Notes under the pieces: model-generated
Seen by the model: only the letters and a program-made list of their open reading frames with translations
Databases searched by the model: none
Told to the model about the DNA's origin: nothing
From: a virus
Reading direction: 5' to 3' (one strand)
Length of the DNA stretch: 36,622 nucleotides
Virus record (IMG/VR): IMGVR_UViG_3300029309_000119
Coordinates: 1-36,622 of that record
Translations under genes and position numbers: made by a program
In this document: positions 17,794 through 24,787 of the stretch, one piece after another
Layout of the letters: each line of letters opens with the position of its first letter
Position numbering within the stretch: the stretch's first letter is position 1

Positions 17794-19515
17794 ATGGATA
17801 CATTAAATGATGCAATTAGACAAAATAACCTACAGCCTAAACACACTGATGTAGGTACACAGAAGATCAAATGTCCAGAATGCCAAGGGCCTTCAGGATC
17901 TCACAAGCAGAGCGATAGACCACTTAGCTTTACAGTAAACCATGACTCAAGTGCTGTTTGGCACTGTCACCATTGTCAATTCACTGGCAACTGGTTCCCT
18001 AAAGATCCTAATTATAGGTTTGCTAATCCAGCACCAAAGAAGATCTATACAGTACCCAATCCTCAACCAACTGCTAATAATAACAGCCTAATAAACTTTA
18101 TGAAGTCTCGGGGTATTAGTGAAGCAACAGTAGAGAACTACAAGCTCTATCAACAAGATGGGTGGTTCTGCTTTCCATACTTTGACGAACGAGGAGATCT
18201 TGTAAATGTCAAATCACGCTCTGCTGACAAACGTTTTAAACAGGAAGCAGATGCGAAAAGCGTACTCTACAACTATGACAACTGCCACAAACTTGATGAA
18301 GTTATATGGGTGGAAGGTGAGATGGATGTACTCAGCTTAGCAGAAGTTGGTTACAACAATGCTACAACATTGCCTAATGGTGCGCCAAAAGAATTCAAGG
18401 GTGATGAAAACGATAAGAGATTTATAGCATTACAGAATAGTCCATTAGAGCTGACTAAGGTGATCATCTTTACTGATAACGATGAAGCAGGTAAAGCTCT
18501 ACATAAAGAAATACTACATAGGTTTGGCAAGGACATCTGTTGGTATGTAAGGCTTCCTCAAGGAGTCAAAGATGCTAATGAGATGTTAATGAAACAAGGA
18601 GCTGTAGCCCTCAAAGAAGCTGTTGAAGGAGCTGTGCCATATCCTATAGATGGTCTTTATACAGCCAGGGATTATTATCACACCTTACAAGAGATATATG
18701 ATGGTAAGTATGAGAGGCCTATAGACTTTGGCATTAGAGCCTTAGACAAGATCTATAAGATCATGCCAGGAACATTTCATCTATGGACTGGTGTTCCTAA
18801 TCATGGAAAGTCTATGTTTTTAGACTTCTGCTTAATTAGTTTAGCCCGAAGGCATGGGCATAAATTTGCTATATTCTCACCTGAACATAGCACCCAAATG
18901 CACATTAGAAGGCTTGTACAGATGGTAGTTGAGAAGTCTTTTGATGAAGGCTTCAACAATAGGATGTCTAAGCAGGAGCTTAATGATGCTTTGGCTTGGA
19001 TTTATAAGCACTTCTATTTTATAGAAACAAGGGATGCAGTGCCTAGTGCTGATCTAATACTTAAGATAGCTAAGTCTGCATGTCAAAAGTTTGGAATTAA
19101 TGCTTTGGTTATAGACCCATACAATGAGGTAGATGCCTCTAGGAAAGGTAATCAAAGGGAAGATGAGCATATTAGAGACTTCATATCTCTATGCAAAAGG
19201 TTCGGAAGACTACACAACTGTACAGTATTTGTGGTTGCTCACCCTACCAAGCAACAGAAAAACAACAAAGGGACATTTGATCCGCCAACTGCATATGATG
19301 TAGCTGGGGCCGCACATTGGCATAACCAAAGTGATGCAGTAATCACAGTGCATAGAGACTTTGAACAAAACTCTACTTCTATATTGACTAGGAAGATCAG
19401 AGAGCAAGGTCTTTATGGTGAGATAGGAGAAGCTGAGTTTGTGTACAACATGTCTAAGAGGACATATGAAGAGCGATCCTATGATGAACCATTATCTCAT
19501 TATAACTTTGATTAG
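17794..19515 (+). CDS. Bifunctional DNA primase-helicase, T7 gp4-like
   Basis: 573 residues from the ATG at 17794; an AAGGAG site is nine bases upstream, and a TTG one codon earlier is the alternative. A zinc-binding domain has Cys27, Cys30, Cys58 and Cys61. The TOPRIM primase domain has EGEMD (about 174-178) and DNDEAG (228-233). The C-terminal RecA-like helicase has Walker A GVPNHGKS (333-340), FAIFSPEHS, ALVIDPYNE and VFVVAHPTKQ. It would prime and unwind at the replication fork. No DNA polymerase is seen in the window. Conserved neighbours are a replication-initiation protein upstream and a recombination pair downstream. Confidence 0.92.
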   Translation: MDTLNDAIRQNNLQPKHTDVGTQKIKCPECQGPSGSHKQSDRPLSFTVNHDSSAVWHCHHCQFTGNWFPKDPNYRFANPAPKKIYTVPNPQPTANNNSLINFMKSRGISEATVENYKLYQQDGWFCFPYFDERGDLVNVKSRSADKRFKQEADAKSVLYNYDNCHKLDEVIWVEGEMDVLSLAEVGYNNATTLPNGAPKEFKGDENDKRFIALQNSPLELTKVIIFTDNDEAGKALHKEILHRFGKDICWYVRLPQGVKDANEMLMKQGAVALKEAVEGAVPYPIDGLYTARDYYHTLQEIYDGKYERPIDFGIRALDKIYKIMPGTFHLWTGVPNHGKSMFLDFCLISLARRHGHKFAIFSPEHSTQMHIRRLVQMVVEKSFDEGFNNRMSKQELNDALAWIYKHFYFIETRDAVPSADLILKIAKSACQKFGINALVIDPYNEVDASRKGNQREDEHIRDFISLCKRFGRLHNCTVFVVAHPTKQQKNNKGTFDPPTAYDVAGAAHWHNQSDAVITVHRDFEQNSTSILTRKIREQGLYGEIGEAEFVYNMSKRTYEERSYDEPLSHYNFD

Positions 19516-19718
19516 TTTAAGTAGAAGCTGTTTGGATCTACCAAACCATTTGTAAATTCATAGATGATGAGCATCTCTCTTTTTCTTGGTATGCGCTGCC
19601 CTAAGATGTACTTTGCTAGTGTCCCTTGTGGGAACTTATGGCCAGTTGCTACATATACCTCAGATATAAATCTATTCTGTGTGTATTTGTTTTGCTGTAG
19701 AAATGTTTGCAGATTCAT
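19512..19718 (-). CDS. Cro/CI-like repressor, small HTH protein
   Basis: 68 residues from the ATG at 19718; a GTG one codon earlier is possible and no clear Shine-Dalgarno is seen. The order of features fits an XRE/Cro-type helix-turn-helix: MNLQTFLQQNKYTQNRFISE (first helices) then HKFPQGTLAKYILGQRIPRK (recognition helix region). It is the only leftward gene inside the rightward early region. It faces the operator-like repeats at 19730-19777 and is divergent from the nuclease gene at 19814. It probably represses that promoter and its own, and perhaps the two other early promoters that share the motif. Its end overlaps the primase-helicase stop by four bases. Confidence 0.8.
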   Translation of the reverse strand: MNLQTFLQQNKYTQNRFISEVYVATGHKFPQGTLAKYILGQRIPRKREMLIIYEFTNGLVDPNSFYLN

Positions 19719-19721
19719 CAC

Positions 19722-19777
19722 TTGTTTTAATTCCGTTATGGGATTACAATACCCAATATGGGTTTATTTTAACCCAT
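19722..19777 (+). promoter_or_regulatory. Early promoter and operator cluster between repressor and nuclease genes
   Basis: A promoter candidate reads TTGTTT (19722-19727), a 17-nt spacer and TACAAT (19745-19750). The motif ATTCCGTTATGGG (19730-19742) sits inside the spacer. Next come the palindromes ACCC-AATAT-GGGT (19751-19763) and ATGGGTT-TATTTT-AACCCAT (19758-19777). Alternating GGG/CCC half-sites are typical of binding sites for a dimeric repressor. The layout fits autoregulation by the adjacent Cro-like protein. Confidence 0.7.
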
Positions 19778-19813
19778 TAAGGAATACATTGATACTAAAA
19801 TTGAGGATATACA

Positions 19814-20605
19814 ATGACAGATAATACATTTGAACAACATGGGATTAGCCATGTATCACCTTCCATGCTCAACCTCTATGTGGATAACAGAGAGAAGTGG
19901 GCAATCAAATACCTACTTAAATGCCCTACATCACAGAAGCCTGTGTTTTGGAGGGGTACAGCAGTAGACACTGCATGTGGCAGACTCTTTGGAATGCTTG
20001 AAGATCAAGAGCAAAAAGACAAAGAAGATTGCCAGATCTTAGCTGTAGAACAATACTTTGGTCTTGCACAGCACTATCAAGAAGAAGGTCTAGAGATAGA
20101 CACTGATGAGGTCACAAAAGAGGCTCAGCACCTAGATACTTATGTTGAGCTGGCTTTAGATCATTACTCTGCTTTAGGCAAGCCTGCTGAATATCAAAAA
20201 CCCATACAACTTGAATTAGAACAATGTCCTGTACCCATTATAGGATACCTAGATTTCTTATATGAGGATGAAAGGCGTGTAGTTAGAGATCTAAAAACTA
20301 CAGCTAGAAAACCTGATCTAAGGAAGTCTGTGGCTAGGCAGCTTGCTGTTTATGCACAGGCAGAACAAGCACATCCCATAGTTGATTATGTGTATGTCAA
20401 TTCTCGGGCTAGAGAAGTGATGTCTATTGAAGTCAATGATTGGGAGTCGCATCTATTGGACGTGAGGGGGATCTTGCACAGCATGAATAACCTTCTGTCT
20501 ATATCAAATGATACTAAAGAAATAATAGGTCTGATGTATCCCGACTATGAAAAGTGGTCTTGGGATGTTGAAGAAATCGCCTATGCTAAAACCGTTTGGA
20601 GGTAA
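19814..20605 (+). CDS. RecB/Cas4-like PD-(D/E)XK exonuclease
   Basis: 263 residues with a GAGGA ribosome-binding site. The nuclease core shows an RG motif (RGTAVD, about 47-52), Asp147 in GYLDF, the D-x-K pair Asp159 and Lys161 (RDLKTT), and the helix motif Q176-LAV-Y180 characteristic of RecB/Cas4-type nucleases. The family cuts or resects DNA ends. The next gene, four bases away, encodes a likely single-strand annealing protein. The pair therefore looks like a Red- or RecET-type recombination module acting on phage DNA. It is the first gene after the repressor-controlled promoter. Confidence 0.85.
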   Translation: MTDNTFEQHGISHVSPSMLNLYVDNREKWAIKYLLKCPTSQKPVFWRGTAVDTACGRLFGMLEDQEQKDKEDCQILAVEQYFGLAQHYQEEGLEIDTDEVTKEAQHLDTYVELALDHYSALGKPAEYQKPIQLELEQCPVPIIGYLDFLYEDERRVVRDLKTTARKPDLRKSVARQLAVYAQAEQAHPIVDYVYVNSRAREVMSIEVNDWESHLLDVRGILHSMNNLLSISNDTKEIIGLMYPDYEKWSWDVEEIAYAKTVWR

Positions 20606-20609
20606 TAAA

Positions 20610-21287
20610 GTGAAAGATACTTTGATACAAGCTATTGAAGAAGTAGCATCCTTGACACCTAAGGATAAACAAAAGGTGAGTGGTGGAAAGTTATACACAA
20701 TGGTACACACCAGGGTTGAGGCTTTTCGTAAACACTTTGGAGAGCATTCTAGGATTGAAACAGAGATCATAGATTGTGACCTAGAGGTGGTAAGAATGAA
20801 GGCCACTGTGTCTGTAAAACTTGATGGAGACTGGGTTGTGCTTGGCACAGGTCATGCTGAAGAGTTCAGAGGACAGGGCATTGTCAACAAGACGAGTGCT
20901 TTGGAGAACTGTGAAACAGGCTGCATTGGACGTGCATTAGCTTCAGTAGGAATACATGGTGGAGAGTTTGCTTCTGCATTTGAAGTAGATAATGCCATTA
21001 ACAACAAGCAAGAAGCCCCAGATCTTACAAAGGGATATACCATTATAGGATCTAAGGGAACTGCAACAGGTACAGCTCCTACCTCTGATACGTGGTTTGC
21101 TATGTTTCAGATCATGGTTAAGAACCCTGAAAACCCTACATGTAAGAAGATCTATGAGTCTAATAAAGACACTGTACATAGAGCTTTCACAGAAGCTAAA
21201 GATAAGAACTTGTCATCTACAGTAGAGGGTATAGCTCAACTGATGACTGCTTATCATGATGATTTTGCCAATGAAGAAAGTTCCTAG
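20610..21287 (+). CDS. Probable single-strand annealing or recombination protein
   Basis: 225 residues from the GTG at 20610, which has GGAGG seven bases upstream; reading frames further 5' overlap the nuclease gene and lack a site. The central segment (about 55-140) includes RIETEIIDCDLEVVRMKATV, LGTGHAEEF and NCETGCIGRALASVGIHGGE. That last stretch resembles the SAIGRAL-type motif of Erf/Sak-like annealing proteins. A flexible linker (Gly/Thr-rich, about 145-160) leads to a helical C-terminus. Position beside an exonuclease supports a role in annealing homologous strands. The exact family is inferred. Confidence 0.65.
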   Translation: MKDTLIQAIEEVASLTPKDKQKVSGGKLYTMVHTRVEAFRKHFGEHSRIETEIIDCDLEVVRMKATVSVKLDGDWVVLGTGHAEEFRGQGIVNKTSALENCETGCIGRALASVGIHGGEFASAFEVDNAINNKQEAPDLTKGYTIIGSKGTATGTAPTSDTWFAMFQIMVKNPENPTCKKIYESNKDTVHRAFTEAKDKNLSSTVEGIAQLMTAYHDDFANEESS

Positions 21288-21588
21288 TCTAGACGATTGT
21301 GTGCTTTTGACCCTAGCTAGTGATGGCAAGTATTGGACGTTTTGGAATATCCAAGACAAAATAAATGCTACTTGGGGTAAATACTACGGACAGCCTACGA
21401 TAAGTGCAGCGATTCGTAACCTAAGAAAAGACTATGCTAGGGAGCGCTATGGGTTTCCTTCCTATGGTGAGGTTGTAGAGAAACGATCACGCCTCACTGG
21501 GAAGGGGTATGAATATAAATTAACAGCCGTTGCTTTGGCAGCAGTTAAGGAGAAGATGAATGGAAGAAAGAAAGAAGGAAAAGAATAA
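21271..21588 (+). CDS. Small winged-helix-like protein
   Basis: 105 residues from the ATG at 21271; upstream in-frame ATGs at 21256 and 21259 exist, and no start has a clear ribosome-binding site. The order DDCVLLTLASDGKYWTFWNI, then PTISAAIRNLRKDY, then a strand-rich RLTGKGYEYKLT is that of a winged helix: helix, recognition helix and wing. It overlaps the recombination gene by 17 bases and the next gene by 29. A DNA-binding regulator or accessory recombination factor is plausible; no specific family is recognised. Confidence 0.6.
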   Translation: MKKVPSLDDCVLLTLASDGKYWTFWNIQDKINATWGKYYGQPTISAAIRNLRKDYARERYGFPSYGEVVEKRSRLTGKGYEYKLTAVALAAVKEKMNGRKKEGKE

Positions 21589-21925
21589 AGGCTATCTGTG
21601 GCAAGAGACAGAAGCAAAGGTGATTCGCAAAGGCTACATGCACGAGATGTTGCGAGATGGTCAAGATGAGTACCTCAGCATTGTTAAAACCACAGTTCAA
21701 GGCAAAGATAAGTATGAGTTGATGATGTCACTTGGATTGCTTTATGTAAATGATGAATCAGACAAGCGATCAGATAAGACTCCAGACATATCGGGGCCTG
21801 TTCGTATTCCAACTGACTTCAAGAAGATGAAGTTTGGTGGTTACAAAAAGATCCAAGAGGATGGTAGGGAAGGAACTTCTTGTAGTCTCATAGAGGCTAA
21901 AGAGAAGAATGACGAACGATTCTAA
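21560..21925 (+). CDS. Unknown early protein
   Basis: 121 residues, starting at an ATG with AAGGAG about six bases upstream inside the previous gene. It is highly charged, with a basic N-terminus (MEERKKEKNKGYLW) and a mid-region likely to be helical. A segment DKTPDISGPVRIPTDFKKMKFGGYKK resembles stretches I have seen in small phage proteins of unknown function. Its stop is directly followed by the next start. The role is unknown, but the context suggests replication or recombination. Confidence 0.6.
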   Translation: MEERKKEKNKGYLWQETEAKVIRKGYMHEMLRDGQDEYLSIVKTTVQGKDKYELMMSLGLLYVNDESDKRSDKTPDISGPVRIPTDFKKMKFGGYKKIQEDGREGTSCSLIEAKEKNDERF

Positions 21926-22246
21926 GTGCCTAAAAAGAAACGATATACCAATCGTGCATTCTTAGAGTTTGTTTCTTCACTGCCATGTATGTTGCGATCT
22001 TTTGATGCAACTAATGATTGCTCAGGGGGAGTGCAAGCACACCACTTGCTCAAACCCTGGGATGGCTCACGCGGAATGAGCCTCCGAGCAAACGATAAAA
22101 ATGTAATTCCTTTGTGCTACAAACACCATGCAGAACTGCATGACAAGATAGGATCTGAGTATAAGTTTTTTTTTAAATATGGTCTTGAAGAAGACAGTGG
22201 ACAAGAGTATTCTCGTAGCTTGTTTGAGATCTTCTCTAACAAGTAA
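21926..22246 (+). CDS. HNH-like nuclease domain protein (DUF968-like)
   Basis: 106 residues, starting with a GTG directly abutting the previous TAA. Key residues: Cys21, Cys32, His39-His40 (VQAHHLLKPWDG), Asn59 (DKNVIPLC), Cys64, His67-His68 and His72 (CYKHHAELHD). The His/Asn/His order with paired Cys is that of an HNH-type (beta-beta-alpha metal) fold found in small phage recombination nucleases. It would cut DNA, possibly at recombination or replication intermediates. It is the last gene of the second early block and is followed by a hairpin. The DUF968 assignment is from memory. Confidence 0.75.
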   Translation: MPKKKRYTNRAFLEFVSSLPCMLRSFDATNDCSGGVQAHHLLKPWDGSRGMSLRANDKNVIPLCYKHHAELHDKIGSEYKFFFKYGLEEDSGQEYSRSLFEIFSNK

Positions 22247-22272
22247 ATCATTCTACTTCATCTTCCTCTCCC

Positions 22273-22304
22273 AAAGTGCTGCGGCTTACCCACCAAGGCA
22301 CTTT
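22273..22304 (+). terminator. Weak terminator-like hairpin
   Basis: AAAGTGC (22273-22279) and GCACTTT (22298-22304) form a 7-bp stem around an 18-nt loop, followed by ATTGTTT. It lies between the HNH gene and the next promoter. The stem is modest and the T-run interrupted, so termination would be partial at best. Confidence 0.4.
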
Positions 22305-22309
22305 ATTGT

Positions 22310-22338
22310 TTGCAATAATTCCGTTTTGGGTGTATATT
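22310..22338 (+). promoter_or_regulatory. Third early promoter with operator motif in its spacer
   Basis: TTGCAA (22310-22315), a 17-nt spacer and TATATT (22333-22338) precede the gene at 22371. ATTCCGTTTTGGG (22318-22330) sits in the spacer and ends two bases before the -10. This is exactly the arrangement at 19722-19750. Confidence 0.65.
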
Positions 22339-22370
22339 AGATCTGTAAATTGATAATTAAAGGAGAAAAC

Positions 22371-22529
22371 ATGCAACTTACAGAAACTGAAATCCTAGCG
22401 ATTCTAAGAAACAATCGTATTAGTGAATGTACTGAGCAAGAAAAAGCACAAGTTATGGCTTATGCTTTTGGTGAAGACTTTATGGCTTCTGATGATAAAG
22501 GATCTTTGAAGGAGGTCACAGCATCATGA
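22371..22529 (+). CDS. Small unknown early protein
   Basis: 52 residues, with an ATG six bases after AGGAG. The sequence (MQLTETEILAILRNNRISEC and an acidic end) is mostly helical and has one Cys. It is the first gene after the third early promoter. Its stop overlaps the next start as ATGA. The function is unknown; the ribosome-binding site and coupled stop support it as real. Confidence 0.6.
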   Translation: MQLTETEILAILRNNRISECTEQEKAQVMAYAFGEDFMASDDKGSLKEVTAS

Positions 22530-22765
22530 GGTTATATAAAATAGTGTTAGCCAAGCACACTAAAAAATATGGCTTAACCCCTGACACCAACATTTTTGAT
22601 CTAGAAAAGAAAATGTCCCCCCAAGACCATCACGAGCTGATGATGGCAATGAAATACCCTAATGGTAAAGTTCAAGGCATATCTGTCTATGATGGAGGCA
22701 ATGTCTGTGAATGTGGTGATGTAGATTGCCCTAATGAGTATGACCATTGTACACATGGTTGCTAA
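22526..22765 (+). CDS. Small protein with Cys-rich C-terminus
   Basis: 79 residues, preceded by GGAGG. The N-terminal two-thirds are ordinary (RLYKIVLAKHTKKYGL, then PQDHHELMMAMKYPNGK). The last 20 residues hold five Cys and two His (CECGDVDCPNEYDHCTHGC), a plausible metal-binding cluster. No family is recognised. It is followed after three bases by the nuclease gene. A zinc-binding adaptor or regulatory protein is possible. Confidence 0.6.
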   Translation: MRLYKIVLAKHTKKYGLTPDTNIFDLEKKMSPQDHHELMMAMKYPNGKVQGISVYDGGNVCECGDVDCPNEYDHCTHGC

Positions 22766-22768
22766 TCA

Positions 22769-23125
22769 ATGAAGCCAAGCAGCGCTAAGTCAAAAGGCAG
22801 AAGGCTACAGAAGTGGTTTGCAGATCTGCTTGTAGATCGCCTCAAATTGCACCCTGAGGACTTAGAGTCGCGCCCTATGGGTAGCCAAGGGGAGGACATT
22901 ATATTGGGCGTATACTCACGCCTAGACTTCCCTTACAGCGTTGAATGTAAGAACCAAGAAGCTGTGAATGTTTGGAAGGCTTATGACCAAGCATCAGAAA
23001 ACAGCGGGATCTATGAGCCTTTGGTGGTGATTAAGCGGAATAGATCTAAGCCTTTGGTAGTGGTAGATTCAGAACACTTTGTGGAACAACTAGCTACCAT
23101 CAAGAGACTGAAAGGACAGATTTAA
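22769..23125 (+). CDS. Small PD-(D/E)XK nuclease, resolvase-like
   Basis: 118 residues with no obvious ribosome-binding site, three bases after the previous stop. The N-terminus is basic (AKSKGRRLQKWFADLLVDRL). The nuclease signature is Asp43 in GEDIIL, then Glu59 and Lys61 in VECKNQ, the D...ExK core of the restriction-endonuclease fold. The pattern and size match small phage nucleases often annotated as Holliday-junction-resolvase-like. It probably trims branched phage DNA before packaging. It ends in TAATG, overlapping the next gene's start. Confidence 0.8.
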   Translation: MKPSSAKSKGRRLQKWFADLLVDRLKLHPEDLESRPMGSQGEDIILGVYSRLDFPYSVECKNQEAVNVWKAYDQASENSGIYEPLVVIKRNRSKPLVVVDSEHFVEQLATIKRLKGQI

Positions 23126-23319
23126 TGGAAATGACTTACATAGGATATAAGTTAACCATGTCGCCACACGGCATACAGTTCAGCGACAATGAACATAAGC
23201 TGACACTAGATACACTTAATGAGCAGCATGACTTTGAGTCTGGTGATATTTTTGTATTGTATACTGATACAGAGGGTAAGGTCTGCTTAAAGAAAAGACC
23301 GCCATCGGAGGGAGAATGA
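23125..23319 (+). CDS. Small unknown early protein
   Basis: 64 residues, with a start overlapping the nuclease stop by one base. The sequence is beta-rich by alternation (YIGYKLTMSPHGIQFSDN, then SGDIFVLYTDTEGKVCLKK). It may be a small beta-barrel, but no motif is recognised. Its stop overlaps the next start (ATGA), so it is translated in a coupled series of small genes. The function is unknown. Confidence 0.55.
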   Translation: MEMTYIGYKLTMSPHGIQFSDNEHKLTLDTLNEQHDFESGDIFVLYTDTEGKVCLKKRPPSEGE

Positions 23320-23495
23320 AACTTGAATTTAACAAAGAAAAGGCAAACACACAGACAGTGCAATTTAGGATAGATCCTGACACCAATAAGATGCTTACTG
23401 CGTTACGTAAGCACTATGACGTTACGACTGGGGTGTTGATAAAAAAGATGATAGAGATGGCTTACGAGTCATTATCTGACATTGATAGGGGGTAA
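23316..23495 (+). CDS. Ribbon-helix-helix-like DNA-binding protein
   Basis: 59 residues, starting at the ATG that overlaps the previous stop, with GGAGGGAG six to eight bases upstream. The order is a short strand (QTVQFRIDPD), a helix (TNKMLTALRKHYD), a turn with VTTG, and a second helix (VLIKKMIEMAYESL). That is the ribbon-helix-helix pattern of Arc/MetJ-type dimers, which insert the strand pair in the DNA major groove. It could regulate early genes. There is no sign of a toxin partner. Confidence 0.6.
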   Translation: MKLEFNKEKANTQTVQFRIDPDTNKMLTALRKHYDVTTGVLIKKMIEMAYESLSDIDRG

Positions 23496-23496
23496 T

Positions 23497-23676
23497 ATGG
23501 AAGAGTTCCATTACGACAAAAACGATAGTTATGAGTCCAACTTCAATCGTTGGTATGCTATGAATAATAAAGAAAGAGATATATATAGAGAGCCTAAGCT
23601 GTCTCCACTGGAGGCAAGGGCGGTGTTTGATGATCTGTACTCTGATCTTTGTTTTCGTCAGCAGCAGTATTCTTAG
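23497..23676 (+). CDS. Small unknown protein, paralogue of the first early protein
   Basis: 59 residues from the ATG at 23497, chosen because the frame upstream overlaps the previous gene and AGGGGG lies just before it. The core FHYDKNDSYESNFNRWYAMN parallels the 14886-15068 protein (FVYEDGETYEDNFYRWHLAQ); both are followed by a short charged helix. Its 3' end overlaps the converging gene at 23594-23902 by 83 nt. The function is unknown. The repeat of this small fold at both ends of the early region suggests a shared job. Confidence 0.6.
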   Translation: MEEFHYDKNDSYESNFNRWYAMNNKERDIYREPKLSPLEARAVFDDLYSDLCFRQQQYS

Positions 23677-23902
23677 CTTCCTCTCTGATACGCTCTGACC
23701 TATACTTAATGTTAAGTCCCGCTAGGGTGGAAAGACGATTTCTTTCATCGTTACCTTTGTCTGTCAACACATAGATGTCACCTTGCTTTGTGACGTAGCC
23801 ATCTTGTTCTATTTCTTGTAGTGCATCGGTAGGGGCTTCCTCATTGAACATGACGGATAGGATCGTGCCTAATCTTTTAGATTGCGTCTTACTCAATGCC
23901 AT
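23594..23902 (-). CDS. Small winged-helix-like protein at the end of the late operon
   Basis: 102 residues, with its start two bases after the lysozyme stop. The N-terminal half has an HTH-like order (MALSKTQSKRLGTILSVMF, then GYVTKQGDIYVLTDKGND) as in small winged helices; the last third is disordered, acidic and Pro-rich (DHQTPPLPPVETA). It is the last gene of the leftward late operon and converges on the early gene 23497-23676 with an 83-nt overlap. The function is unknown. A regulator is possible. Confidence 0.6.
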   Translation of the reverse strand: MALSKTQSKRLGTILSVMFNEEAPTDALQEIEQDGYVTKQGDIYVLTDKGNDERNRLSTLAGLNIKYRSERIREEAKNTAADENKDQSTDHQTPPLPPVETA

Positions 23903-23904
23903 AC

Positions 23905-24372
23905 TTATACATCGTACCAGTCCTTACCTTGCCACAGTAAAGCCTCTGCTTCTCTGCGTCTTTCCAATCCAGGTAGGACTACCTTTTCTCCGTTCACTGT
24001 TGCTTTGTTCCACCTACGCATCTGCGCTGGCACTTCGCTTTTTTTGTTTTCATTCAAAACCTTAAGTAATGTGCTTGCATTTAAGTTCCCACCACCTAGA
24101 TTAAATGTCCATGCTACCAAGGCATCAAACTCACACTGCTCCAGTGGCACTTCTACAGCGTTGTTCACAATAGACTCAAACTGCTCTAAATCCTGATCCA
24201 ACAGAGCCTCTGCGCCCTCTTGTGTTATTTGCATGCCTTCGTGTGTAGTACCAGTATGGCCATATCCTATGGTTAATTTTGATGCGCTACAAAGGTATGC
24301 CTTGAGTTCACACCCTTCAAATTTTTTGATAAGGGCTTTACCCTCTTCACTTATTACTCTCATGTCTGCCAT
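23905..24372 (-). CDS. Endolysin, T4-type lysozyme with Glu-Cys-Thr triad
   Basis: 155 residues from the ATG at 24372, seven bases after GGGGAG and directly after the previous stop. A longer frame to 24486 overlaps the nuclease gene and looks artificial. The phage lysozyme (GH24) catalytic spacing is intact: Glu19 (FEGCE), eight residues, Cys28 where many have Asp, five residues, then Thr34 (LTIGYGHT). A Cys in that position is known in some phage lysozymes. It would cut peptidoglycan at the end of infection. No signal peptide or SAR segment is visible, so release probably needs a holin. Confidence 0.92.
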   Translation of the reverse strand: MADMRVISEEGKALIKKFEGCELKAYLCSASKLTIGYGHTGTTHEGMQITQEGAEALLDQDLEQFESIVNNAVEVPLEQCEFDALVAWTFNLGGGNLNASTLLKVLNENKKSEVPAQMRRWNKATVNGEKVVLPGLERRREAEALLWQGKDWYDV

Positions 24373-24373
24373 G

Positions 24374-24787
24374 TCATACTCCCCAGGTGCCGTCTTCTCT
24401 AACTCTGGCAATCTTTGTTTTGCCGTAGTAAGGACACGCCAGACCTTCTTTAATAAGGATGTCAGAGACATTGATACCATCCACAAAAAAATGCCCTAAA
24501 ACTCTGCCATACTTGTCGCGTTCCAAACTTTGTAATCTTACGTCACCTACTAATAATTCTTTTAATCTTGCTTTTGCTTTTAATCCTAGCTCTTTTTCTG
24601 CTGCTCGTTCTGGATACCTCTTAAGATTGATACGCGATTCTGCTGTGTCAATTTCTGCAATTCTTACTGCAACATTGTGCAACTTCATAGAAAAGCCTAG
24701 GTCTACCCAGGATAGCCGCACTGTATCTCCATCTGTGATGTATTTAACTTCACACATATATGTGAACAGTGTAGGCTGATTAGACAT
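24374..24787 (-). CDS. Staphylococcal-nuclease-like (thermonuclease) protein
   Basis: 137 residues. The SNase residues all align by spacing: Asp19/Asp21 in YITDGDTVRL, Arg42, Asp47, Thr48 and Glu50 (VRIAEIDTAES), and Arg95 (ERDKYGR). No signal peptide is seen, so it probably acts in the cytoplasm, or in the periplasm after holin triggering. SNases cut single- and double-stranded DNA and RNA with calcium. It lies in the lysis cassette between a small membrane protein and the lysozyme. It could help clear host DNA at lysis or act in packaging; that is inference. The ATG shares a base with the previous stop. Confidence 0.85.
   Translation of the reverse strand: MSNQPTLFTYMCEVKYITDGDTVRLSWVDLGFSMKLHNVAVRIAEIDTAESRINLKRYPERAAEKELGLKAKARLKELLVGDVRLQSLERDKYGRVLGHFFVDGINVSDILIKEGLACPYYGKTKIARVREDGTWGV

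Noticed and set aside
24373-24486. N-terminal extension of the lysozyme frame to 24486
   Set aside because: It overlaps the nuclease gene, and the ATG at 24372 has a good ribosome-binding site and gives normal lysozyme length.
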